From the NCBI RefSeq assembly GCF_022539315.1, contig NC_066315.1:99863990-99927989 (forward strand): 64,000 bases of DNA. The letters are read 5' to 3'. This document shows positions 39,001 through 50,500 of the stretch, in pieces. The translations under genes and the position numbers were made by a program. Origin of the DNA: Serinus canaria. Taxonomy: Eukaryota > Chordata > Aves > Passeriformes > Fringillidae. How positions within the stretch are numbered: position 1 is the stretch's first letter; the number at the start of each line of letters is the position of its first letter. The notes below the pieces were generated by a model. It did not search any database and was not told where the DNA came from. It worked only from the letters and a program-made list of their open reading frames with translations.

Positions 39001-42000
39001 TGCTTCTACACTAGAGTAATTTAAAAGTCAAAATTACATTTCAGGAAGAAGGTAGGAGGTTGATAAGATCTTGGCCAGATTCAGATAATACTGAAGGAGA
39101 AAATCAACATGCAATTATTATGGTCTACTATAAATTAGAGGATGAATGATCCTAATAACCATACAGCCAAATATTTCCCTAGGGCATGAAACTTTAACAA
39201 TTACTGACTTGTGAAGAGTCAATGTTATTTTAAAATTGGGTTTAGAGGAACTACAGACGTCAGAGAGAGTTAGTCATTACTATTCTTATGATCCAAAGTT
39301 AACAGAAAATAATCTTTAAGGTTTTCTTAACCTGAAGTGCAACATAAGTTCAGGGCAACTAGATAGTGACTGAAGAGTTCAAGCATCTGGATGTGGTGAT
39401 ATCTTCTAGTAAAAAATGCAACTATCTTTCTAGAACTCCCATCTCAAGCATGGGTGGCTTTTAGAGGTGAAGTCCAGACCTAACTTGCTGACTAACAACC
39501 CCCACAAACAACATTAAGAATAAACAGAGTTTGAAAGGAATGAGTAAAAGGGGAATGATCTTAGAGGTCAGAAGTGGTCAGATGAAATAGAATTTGCCAG
39601 AAGTCAAGCTGAGTTAAACTCCTCCAAAGAAACTGAAACAAGGAATAAAAATGTGTTTATCTATATGAATATAAAATAATTAAAAGCATGGCTTGCAGTA
39701 AGGATGAAGTAGGAATCAAATATCATCTGGGTATGCCCCAAATTTTAGACAGGATTGTGTTCTTCAGTTTTGAATCAGGGCAATGCTATTAAACACAGAG
39801 ACAAAGACTAAAGCACCACCTGGGAAAGAGGCTGGAAAAAGAAAACTCACTATATGTGAGGAAGAAGTAAGACCCAAGGAGTTTAAATGTTAAAGTTTTA
39901 AAGACTGCATAATCTCCCTTCTAAACCGGAGTGTGATACCCTAAATTGAAGAATGAAAATATTAGCTCAAATAAAGAAAATAAGGGGAAATGTTCTTGCA
40001 TGCGAACTCCTGTGATATGAACTACTATGACCTTGTATTTTTTCAAATTTTGAAGTATATTCATAAGAGAAGAATAAATAAATATCTTAAGGCTATTGGA
40101 AAAAAAGAGATTAAAGGAAAATGTCTGTTCCAAAAAGGAGTTGTGCTAAGCAACCTAGATAATACTTTGGTAAGGTCAATTTTGATTGAGTCCCAAGAAG
40201 CTGATGCTAATGTACACAAATAAGATAAAAACAATGCATGTCATAGATTAAAATAGATTTCCTACTTTTTCAGTCTGCAAAGGGAAATCGTTATTTTGAA
40301 TTTGGATTTGAGGATAAGGAGGACTTTTTGGGTTAAATGGGGTTGCTGGCACACTATCTAGAAACTGTGTATGCATGGTGGACCAGAGACAGTTTTCTAG
40401 GTTTCAGGCTTCTAATGAACAGACTAGCCTAAAGTCCCATCTAACTTCAAAATGGAATGTAATCCTTTTATGAACCAGAATATATCCTGTGATGATGGCA
40501 AATAGAATAACCCAGCCGATGCCTGTAAAGCCACATTACTGAAATCACTTGCCCAATATCTCCAGAAAACCTGTATAGAAATGGTAAGAGTCGGATGGTT
40601 TTGTCAAGGTTTTCTATCCATGTTTTAGTATTTTGGGAGGGTTAATTGGTTTATTTTACATTAAGCTGAATTAACAGTTGCTGGCTTGAAACTGTCTGGT
40701 GGTTTGGTTATGGAGATGGACAATGTTGGAAGGTTTGGAGCCTTACTGTGGTCATCAGAACTGTTTTTAAGAGCTCAACAGTCAGAAGAACTGTATGTTG
40801 TCTTAAAGGATTAAGATTGGGTTTGGAAAATGAAAGAGTAAGAAGAATATAAAGCACATTTTGGGCTTCCCTATTCTCATCTCTCATACTCCTGTATGTT
40901 AAACAACCAAGTTTGATTGTGCTTTTTTGCAGGAAGGGTACAAAACCCCAGTAAGCTATCAGGTATGTTTTTTATTATTATGGATGACCTGTAGGTGAGA
41001 GGAATTCCAGTAAAATCAGTGCAGTATTCCAAAAGCAATGCAGCTGTTCCCATTCACTCCAATTCTATTGCCTTGTTTGAAGGCAGTCCCACTACAGAGA
41101 GTCACATCCTGAATCTACTACACCAGATGGTGTTTGAAGAACCATTAAGAAGTGAACCTTGGACTGTGTTAGACAGCAAGGCAGGTGATGGCATCAGCTT
41201 GACTTCTCATTGCAATGTCTTGGCACCAGCTTTTTGCTATGAATTACTCTCTGGTAGTACCAGAAATCTGTACACTGAGGTAGACATTATTTCTTTAAAA
41301 TTCATATGTAATCTATTTTTCTTCTGTGTCATTCAACCGTATTTCAAATAGGTTCTTGTCAGCAAGAGATTTGCTCCTCAAGTTAAGTGCTAAGCATGGA
41401 TTTTATTTTCTTTTACTCTGAATTTCATCCTCACACATGGAGAAGTATGTACTTTTGACAGGAGCTTATTATGACAGAAAATAATACTGCCTTTAGAAGG
41501 CAGTAATTGGTAGTTATTAGGCCTTTTTTATCAGATAGCTAAGCCTGACTTCCTGTGGATGCTCCTGTGTCTATCCTGGATTTGAATCCAGATTCTGCAT
41601 CCCCAGGAATTTGGGAAGCCTAAAGTAGAAATCTAGATTGGTGTTAATTCTTTGCAGATCAGCACTGTACTTTCATGTCATAGTGAGCCTCAGAGACAAT
41701 CTCCCCTATAAGAACACAGCATCCTTGTATTTTTCTTTCCTTCTCTTGAAATCATCTACCTTCCTTTCCACTTGTTAGCTGTATGAATTAACAGGTCTTT
41801 TTTGTTGTCACCTAGTAGACTGATCTGTGCTCCAACTGCTTTGTTCCTTTCATGAACACAGAACTACCCTTGCTAAGTGGCTGAACAAGAAACTAGGAGG
41901 GTGTAACACACAGACACTCTTTATGAACTACTTCTTTTAAAGGATTTAAGAGTTGAAGGAGAACTAGGTAGCAAAATTTTGTTTATTCACCAGTTGAATT

Positions 42001-42186
42001 TTTGATTCTTCTGAGAAATCATTTGGTGCTGCTGTGATACAGGCCCTGGCATCTTCAAGCACATCTAGGCAAATGTCTATGTAGTTTGTGTGCATGTGGT
42101 GCTCCACTCAGCCCAAGGACTTGTCCTGGCGAAGAGCAAATGCTGGATTTGGAAGCCATTCCTGAAGACAGGAATATGGAGCAGCT

Positions 42187-42245
42187 GTTATCATGGAATC
42201 ATTTAGGTTTGAACAAACATTTAAGATCTTCCTGGATCTTAAATA
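42187..42245 (-). mobile_element. CR1 LINE 3'-end fragment, antisense
   Basis: On the + strand this reads TTATCATGGAATCATTTAGG, then TTTGAACAAACATTTAAGATC, which is close to the reverse complement of the avian CR1 3' end (TCATAGAATCATTTAGGTTGG, then AAGACCTTTAAGATCATC). The match fades after about 42245, so the fragment is short and diverged. The body of the element is not recognisable. Confidence 0.72.
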
Positions 42246-44093
42246 ATCCTGGTTCTAGTGCCTCTAGGGCACATCTATCCATCATCTGACTAGAAGGTGC
42301 TTTTCTTAATTTCCCTGGTTTTTGCAGCACTGGTCACCAACAGAGGCACAGCTGACAAGGAAGGTTTTCAAATCGTTGGCAACTGGTAGGTGGAAGAAGA
42401 ATGTCCCCTCCTCCTGCTATCTCCATTGTCTGAAACATATGCAAGCTGTCTGGAGTTGAAATCAAGGGGCTGAATTGTCAGCAAGAAAACTACTCATTTA
42501 CAAACACTCACAAAGCTTAGATTAAATTTTTCATGATAATGGCTTTTGTTGCTACTGTTTATATTTGAATGACAGTAATGTGAATTGGATTTTTTCATAA
42601 AATAAATAAATAGTGTTCAGCAGGCTGCTCAGGGCTGGGAGGGGGATCATGTATGTGTGGAGCAGGAGGCAGGACCAAGATGCTGATTCATTTGTCTTTC
42701 TATGCCAAGAGCAGCACCTAACTGACAGTAAGCCAGAGGTTTTCTATCAAATATTTATGATGAGGACATTTGAAAGGGCTTTTAGAGGCCCCCACAAATA
42801 TCACTGATCAGACAGAGGACAAAAGTTTTTAGAGTGTTTTCTTTTTTCTTTCTAATGATGTATATGTGTGAAGGCTTATCCTGGTATTTCAATTGCAGCT
42901 CACTGACATTATGTTGAGAGTGAGATGCCACACATACTTTAAATTGAATAGGCTTTTTTGTCAACACAGGCACATAAATTGTGCCTTCATAGAAAGCACC
43001 CCTTTTTCAGTTCAAGGATATTTAGCTGGTCATATTTTGCTCACTGCTTTGATTTCTGCAACTTCCGTGGGTCTGGTTTATTACATCTGTCTTAACTAAA
43101 GAAATGTTTTCTGGGAAATAAATAGTTCCATTACAAAGATGTATTCTAGTGAGCAGCTGTTTCACTGTAATGGGAGTCTTAATTGAAAGGATTATTGCAG
43201 CAAAACGTTTCCTAGTTGTTTGTCTTGGATGATGATGCTTGGAGAAGGGTATGATATAGTAGCAAATTCTAAAGACGAATGATGTCTGGTTTGCTTTCTG
43301 CTAGATTTTCAGGGTAGCTAAGCCTGAAGATCAGTTCACTCCCCTGGGACCAAATCTGCTGACCTTATTTAGGGAAAACTCCCACTAGCAGTGGGAAATT
43401 TGTTTCCGTAAGCAGTGCAGGAAGTGCCCTGTAATATATTAAGAAACCAAGTAAGCCTATAAGAAACCAAACAAAAGGCATTTAAAAGCATTCCCATTTC
43501 TCTTGGAGAGAAGGAAGCAGAAAATTAATATGCACATGCTCCCTAATTAGTATTTAAACCCTGGTCTTAATGTGATTTAGAGGGAGCTGTGAACTCTTGA
43601 AAATGAAGCTGTTGGTGCAGATACAGAGCTAGGTGTGCAGTTTCTCATTACTCAAATGTTTCTGTTCTGCCTCCGGATGAAGCGGGGAACTTTAAAACAC
43701 ATCCTCCTCCCCACCAACAGATTTGTTAACATCCTGTTGTAATTCAGAGCAGAGACCTGAATCTAGTTCTTCTGTATCCCAAGTGCTCTTGGCTAACAGC
43801 GCCTTTTTGTTATCCCTACTCTTCTTCAAATCCCTCTCCCTAAATTTTTGATTATTCTGGAAAAACGGAGCTGCTACAGTACTTGGTGCCCTCCGAGCAT
43901 CCCCACAGTCATTGCCTTCATCCAAGGGAGTTGGAGAATCTCAAGCTGCTCAAGGTTTTCTTGAGTTGTGTGACAGTGTCATGTACTGGGCTCGTGAATC
44001 TTGTGAAATTGTAACTGCAACTTCATAGATACAGAGCTCTTCCCAACCCAGTCTCCAATGCTCTAGCTTTCCATCATTCCTCATGAAATGCTC

Positions 44094-44116
44094 ATCATCA
44101 TCGTCGTCGTCATCAC
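44094..44116. repeat. CAT/CGT trinucleotide repeat
   Basis: A run of CATCATCATCGTCGTCGTC type with three CpGs. The CpGs stand out in a CpG-poor intron and may reflect slippage of a recent CGT unit. Confidence 0.8.
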
Positions 44117-46254
44117 CACAGTCAGTACAAAGACAGTGTCAATTAAATAGAATAATTTTGCTTTGAAGAAGTTAAACTCATTCAAGTGCAAAATATGAAC
44201 TTTGAATGTTCTATTTTTAAATGTTGTTATGTTTTAATGTTCTTTTATTATCTTGTTTTCACGTGTAACATGCATGACTCAGTTGGGAGCTGTTTGTTAT
44301 TGTAAGAAAAAACAGTGTGCTACATTTAGTGGTTTTCTTATGATTATTTCAAATATTTAAATAATTAGTAGATCTTCAGAAATCCTCACTTTTTCAGACT
44401 GTTTCAGTATAATCTTGCTTCACATAACTTGGCCAGGAAAATGAGTTAAATCTCCTCTTCTGAAATCTCTCAGTAAAGAAGAGCTTTTTGCAGACCAAAA
44501 CCCAGAAAGACAGGGAATGAAATTTTCATCACATCTGTACAGTACTTGTCTTATATATATTCTATACATTTGCATAGAAGAACAAAATTAACAAGTAAAA
44601 AAGTCAGATTCTGTAAGTTTGATAAGCAAAACCATTTAAAAATGGAGAAAACAATTTTTAGCATTTTATGGCTATTTTCATGCAGTTTATGAAAAAAGAT
44701 TGATGGTAGAAAGCAAGAAGTGGGAATAACATAGGTTTCCTTGTGTTAAGCTGGGGGAATAAAAAAGCTTGAAAATGAGTGAAAGGACAAAAAAAATCAT
44801 AGAATTTTGTGGCCAAAAATTTAATTTTTCTTTTTATTAACTATTGTTAGAACAATTTTAATAAAGGGTTTGGGTTTATTCAGGGAGGGAGTACTTGTGA
44901 AGAAGAATTTTCTACTATCCATTCTGATAATGTAACATGATTCTTGTTCAAGAATCTAAAGAAATTTATACCTACTCTGATTTTTTTCCCTTTATTGAGG
45001 GAGATATAAAAGAAGTTGCAGCAAAAAATAGTGGAGTAATTCAAGTCACACACAGAATGGTCTCATGTAAATGAAGCTGTAAAATAAACAGTAGCTACAA
45101 CACACGATTCCTCAATTTTTACTTCATTTAAAAAACTCAGTCCTTTGTAAAAACAATGAATGGGTCTGCAAGGAAACACAAGATTAGTTAAACTTACCTT
45201 TTAAATCCTTTCTTTGTTAATTCATAAAATTCTGTGGCAAAGCTGCTGAGGTCATTGCCTTCCCCTGTCTCACACAGGGCTCTAACAAATTCTGAGCCTG
45301 TTCTTTAATTGATCTTTCTGGGTGCCCTGTGATTAAATTCTGGGAAATTACTGAACTATGAGTCACGTCATAAAAACTAATTAGTGGTTGGTTGACAGTT
45401 TGTCTCCCAGCTGAAGCCTCCAAGTTTCCCTTAATACCACATCAATATATAGGTTATTGCTGGCAAATGGCTTGAGTTTATTTTGTAGAAGAATGTTGTA
45501 CAAAGTCACAAAGTTTATGTTGGATAGTGCTGCCACTAAAGCAGCTTTGTTTGAATGGGGCATACTGTCCCTCTTGGCATCATTTCACTGGCCCTAATGC
45601 ATTGAAGCTTTGGGGTGAGTGGGGAAAACAAGCTTTTGAAAAGAAGACTTTATAAAAAGAAATTGTTTGCTATTGAGTTTTGTTCTTGATGCAGCTTTGT
45701 CCTTCAGCAGCTGCCTTTTGCCAGGATCAGAAGTGTGGTAGAGGAATTACTTCTGCAAGGTGGCACTGTTGTGTGCTCATTTAGGGCAGTCCCTTTTTCG
45801 TTCTCTCCATGAGGATAAATGACAGGAGATACACTGCATGAATCCTTTGGGGTCAGGTTCTGGTACACAGCAAGGGAATCTCCAGGCTGGGGAAGGAGGA
45901 CTCTTATCCTGGAGGGGCCTTTGACTTTTAGGTTAATGATACTGTGGTCCAATGGGTTTGAGCATTGCCTGGCCTGATACTGCAGGTGGTATCCAGGTAT
46001 CAGCACTCTAGTGGCGTGACCATGGTGTGTTAAGTGTGTATCTTTCAACAGAGAAACAGAGCTGGAGAGTTTGCAGTGGGAAACAACTTCAAAACTGAAG
46101 AAATAGCAAATAAAAATTTTCAGGTGACAGGTGGGTTGTTGAAGACTTGTTTTCTTTTCCCCCCTCCAGAAAGAGAGTGCTGTACTTAATTGCTAGTAGC
46201 ATATTCTTGAGCACAGCGTCTTTCTAGAGGAACATTTTCAAAAATTTTCTCTGG

Positions 46255-46270
46255 AAAAAAAAAAAAAAAA
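46255..46270. repeat. A homopolymer, 16 bases
   Basis: Uninterrupted A run; no element recognised beside it. Confidence 0.9.
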
Positions 46271-47506
46271 GTAAAGAACTTCTGCATTTGAGGATTTAAT
46301 TTTAAATATAGTAGGTTTTAAAATCATACTATATGTAAACATAACAATATAATTTCTACATAAATTATTAATGTATAGATCAATATTTTTATTAGAAAAT
46401 TGCAGAATCCTCAGTTTACAGAGGGTGTTATAAAGCCAGTGTCCTGGCAGAGTTGGTCCATTATTGTTACTAAAGCAAGTCCAGTTCAGAAAGACAAGGG
46501 GCTGTGATGACAATGAGTTATATAAGCATAAAGCTGATCATATGTCATCTATATGAAAGTTTATAGTGTAGAACAAAACATTCTTTGAAAGTGCTTTCAT
46601 TTGAAATACATGTGCTGAGTGTTATTTTTTCATATTGGCCGTGAGAAAATGATGTGACTGTCTTTGCAGCTTTGCTCTGAAATTTAGCTAAACTACAATA
46701 TTCTCTGCAATACAGGCATTCCAAGGCAGAGAGGGGTTGCCATTCACCATTCACATTGCATGGGAGCCAAGGACAAACCTCACACTGCAAGGCTTGGGAG
46801 AGCAGAGAATGTCTCCATCAATTGTTTTAGCTGTGAATCCCCTGCGTACTCACTAAACTAAATTACTTTGTACTTGTAGAAATGGTCTCATTATGATATG
46901 ATCTCCAGCTCCTCATCTGAAGTAGGCCTTAATAGTGTTTTGTTTTGCTGTGGCTGTTCCACGTGCTCTTGTCCAGCAGCTGGGTATATTAGACTGTTCC
47001 AGAGAGTGCACCCATCACGACCATTCTACTTGCACTTAGTCCTATGTTTTTGTTTGGGTTGGTCATATATATTTTAGATTGGAAAAAAACGCTAAGCTAT
47101 TATAATGCATTATTATTCATAATAGAGTTATTAAAAAAATGTGTAAGGTGCTGTGTGGTCTCGTAGGCCAATATATTTTCTGCTGCAGTCAGTTTAGTAA
47201 TGAGATATGGTTGAGAACATCAAATTCATCACTTAAAGGGGTGTTTTAAATCCATCACTTAGAAGGGGTGCTTTTTGTTGCTTTGGTGCTTCCAACTGGA
47301 TGTTTATGGATGGTATGCATTTGGGCTTTTACGTTGTTAGCATCAAGTGCCCTGGAGGAAAGGCACAAGACATCTTTATTGGCATACCTGCACAGTTGTG
47401 GGACATCCATAATGCCATAATATAGCCAGAAGTGATGATCACACAGATATAGGTACAGATGCTTTCCTGTAATTTCCAATTCCATATCCCTTGTATAAAT
47501 ATAGAG

Positions 47507-47548
47507 AACAGTATTCTGTTATTACATGTAGTATTATTACATGTAGTA
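47507..47548. repeat. Direct repeat of TATTACATGTAGTA
   Basis: Two near-adjacent copies of a 14-bp sequence, each containing the palindrome TACATGTA. Edges are approximate. Confidence 0.75.
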
Positions 47549-50500
47549 CCTGTGCAATAAAATTTGAAGAGGTTCTTACTGGAAGTAACTAGTTAGTAAA
47601 CCAGTAAGGAAAACCTGAACAGCTGCATAACAAATAAGATCCATGTGAGGAAGAACATTGCTGCATGCTTGGAGAATGCTGCTTGCTCTAAAACAAAAAT
47701 TATCCTTGTATGTGAAAAAATGGACTGTGCCACAGGGCTGCAGATGAGCTAATTTAGGGAATCAAGGAGGCTGGTTTCAGATGGTCCTTCCAAGGTGAAA
47801 CTACTAAGGCAGTGCTTCATTGTGTGCAGATGCTTTGCTGAACAAATTATCAATCTTTGTGTAAAAGCAAGATTGCATAGGTTTAAAGAAAAATCCAAGA
47901 AAAATCCATATTCCTTTTATTTCCAAATTCTTCAGGATGTATGGATTTTTCTGTAGTTATTCTACTCTGGAAAGTTCTTCCACTTAAAATCACAAATGTG
48001 GAGCCACACATGAGAGAAGGGACAATAGAAAGTGCTTTGCTTTTCTTGCAGAGGCAGTTTTGCTCCTTGGGTTGTGTGACTTTGTATATTTTACAGAGGG
48101 CCATCGAATTGGGAAGTTTGTGTTGGTCGGTTTTAGTCTCTTATTCTGGGTAAAAAATATAATAGAATCAAGCTGAAGTTCTGTGTAAATACTTTGAGAC
48201 CAGTAGCAAAAGTTAGGGTTGCTTGCAGTCCACTGATGTTTAGAATATGTGTTTTTGCTGGTCACAAACCAAGCCTCACATGTTTGTCTTGGTTCACAAG
48301 ATGCCCCTGTTAAAAAAAAAAAGGAAAAGAAAATAAAACCAAGTCTCAGTAGAAGATTCAGATTTGTTTTTAATATTAGCAGCTTCTCCACTTAGTAGAA
48401 AAGAAACAATTTGCCTCTGTTTGCAAGGTAAGTGTAAAGGAAGTGCTGCATAAAACAACAAATTCCCTCAGAGCCTCCTTCACAGCCCCATTCATTACAG
48501 AAGTATTTCTTGTGACATGGGTTAAGCAAGTGGCATTGGGCAGAGTGCTCTGGGCTACCAAGAGCTTCTCAGTAGGGTAGGACAGGCCACGTCTGTCACT
48601 TTGTGTTCCTGCCTCCATGCAGGATGGGTCCAAGGAGATGTTTGTGCTGCACACTGGGGAGGGATAGAGCCTGTAGGGCTGCAGGGGAAGAAGGGCAGTA
48701 AGCTGGTAAGGAAATAGTTTTAGGACATCTTGAATTCCCCTGTTGCTCCTTGCTAGAAGCCAACTTCACATGGGCACAGCTTCTGCAGAATTGCCTTAGC
48801 CTTTGATGCCTCTGGTGCTGCAGTAATTACCACTGCAGTAATAATCAGAGGTACTGGTAACTCGTCTCACCCAGCTCAGTGGCCTCCTGTGTGCTTTGGG
48901 GCAGATCATCAGGTTACAGAAACCTTCCAGGGACGCTTGGTGGTCTGTGATGAAAGGCAGCAGGGTCACAGAGTTTTCTTCCTTTTCTGGTTTGCTAATT
49001 ACCGCAAGCAAAATATCTGGTTTGAAGAGATTTTTTGTGAATACCTTCTTTTTTCCTTTTTTTAAATTTTGATTATAGAAATTTCCTCAGGCTATAAAAG
49101 CAATGTGAAAATATTTCATTCTGTGTATTTAGTGCTGTGTCTTCTCTGGTGTATAATTTGTGACGGAGTCTGGTTTCAGTAAATTGTACTTATTTTAACA
49201 TTTGGGTTGATGCAAATAAAGTAATATAAACACCGGAGCTGACCTCTATGAGTCAGATTTTTGTTGTGGACTACTCATAACAAGCAAGTGCAGCCTTTTT
49301 GTCAAAAACTGCAGCATAGTAACAATTTACCTCGCAAATAAACATCCCTGCCACCGTTCACTAATGTAAACATGACCCTGGGATTTCATCCAGACTCTCG
49401 TATTTGTAGCTGACTGGTCAGGAACCATCAGATTTATATGCATTATTTACTATATCTCAGCTGTGTTCCCCATCCTGTATTTCAAAACTATCTCTAGTTT
49501 CATGTAGTCTTTCATGATGATGGCTTGTAGTATGATGGGGATGAAGATGGAGATGAGGGCTAGCTTGTTGGTGTCACCTTGAATTTAGTCACTCTCCTAG
49601 TCCTAAAGCATGAAAGTAGGGAAGAATGACTGCATTAGAAGACTCATAAGTTGGTTTCCATAATAAAAAACAGTCTTGGCATTTTAAAGCTCTGTTCTGG
49701 GTCTTCAGGTATTTTTAATTATTTTTTTAATCAACTATAAATCAGTTTTGTTAGCTGTTCTTCCTGACCTTAAAGAGCAATCAGAAGGAGGTTGAAAAGA
49801 TTTCTAGGAAACACTCAGATACTCAATATGGGGGTTTTGAGTTCACTGAAAGCATTTCCATGGCATCCAGTTAGTACAGAATCCAGCACATGATAAATAT
49901 CAAGTTGAATTAGAAATGCCTGAAAAAATTGCACTTTAAGATAACAAAATGAGGGAATTTTGTCCCCACAATAGTCCAAACAGTTTTTTGATTTATACTT
50001 GTGGAGGCTCTGGCCCTATACCATGTAGTACTATCTCCTGGTTCTTCACTTTGTTTGTCCATGGAAGGCTTCAATGCTAATGATGTATCTTTGTCATTTC
50101 ATTTCACAAGAAATTATGTGTACTCTTGGGTTTGGGTCTAGTTCAAGAAAACAGAAGCTGCTATAATTTCCCTTTAGACTTGGAGAAAGGCACAGAAATG
50201 TACAATTTCTGAGGAAAGGGGCAGGCTTAGCCATGTTTGCAGCTAATATGAATGACACATTTTTTTTCCATGAGGCAGTAGCAGGCATAAAACCAGAAGC
50301 AAGGACCTGAACATTCTGCCTACTCCTGAGTAACATTACTATTATTTGTGTCTTCTTTAATGACATTGCCTCCAGTTCAGTGAAGCAGGGGATTTTGAAA
50401 AAGGCGTCCAAGGCTTGGAAACCACGGGATTTGCCTGCCAGCTCATGATTTCATGTATTTCTTCAATACCCCAGAGTCAGATCTCTTGGTTAGAGCTGTT

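Larger units (their letters stand above)
31744..42186 (+). other. PIEZO2 intron 2, left part; no gene recognised
   Basis: Intronic sequence downstream of the exon. I looked for the next PIEZO2 exon (expected to begin with the rest of a Gly codon, then HTGRL-like sequence) and did not see it. The stretch contains the perfect hairpin at 36023-36051, A/C-only sequence at about 32791-32820, and a 119-codon open frame at 40995-41351 that I do not believe is a gene. Region 39300-40600 reads slightly like very old decayed repeat, but no family could be assigned. Confidence 0.75.

Noticed and set aside
39300..40600. Possible very old LINE body
   Set aside because: Purine-rich, loosely LINE-like texture but no consistent match to CR1 coding or 3' sequence.
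40995..41351. 119-codon open frame with a fairly protein-like translation on the + strand
   Set aside because: It begins right after a TAG, has no ATG start (GTG), ends in a T-rich hydrophobic tail, and several frames of this length are expected by chance in 64 kb. No homology recognised; the flanks do not make a good acceptor and donor.
44790..44815. ATCATAGAATTTTGTGGC as a CR1 3' end
   Set aside because: Only the ATCATAGAAT core matches; the expected GGTTGGAA and AGATCATC blocks do not follow.
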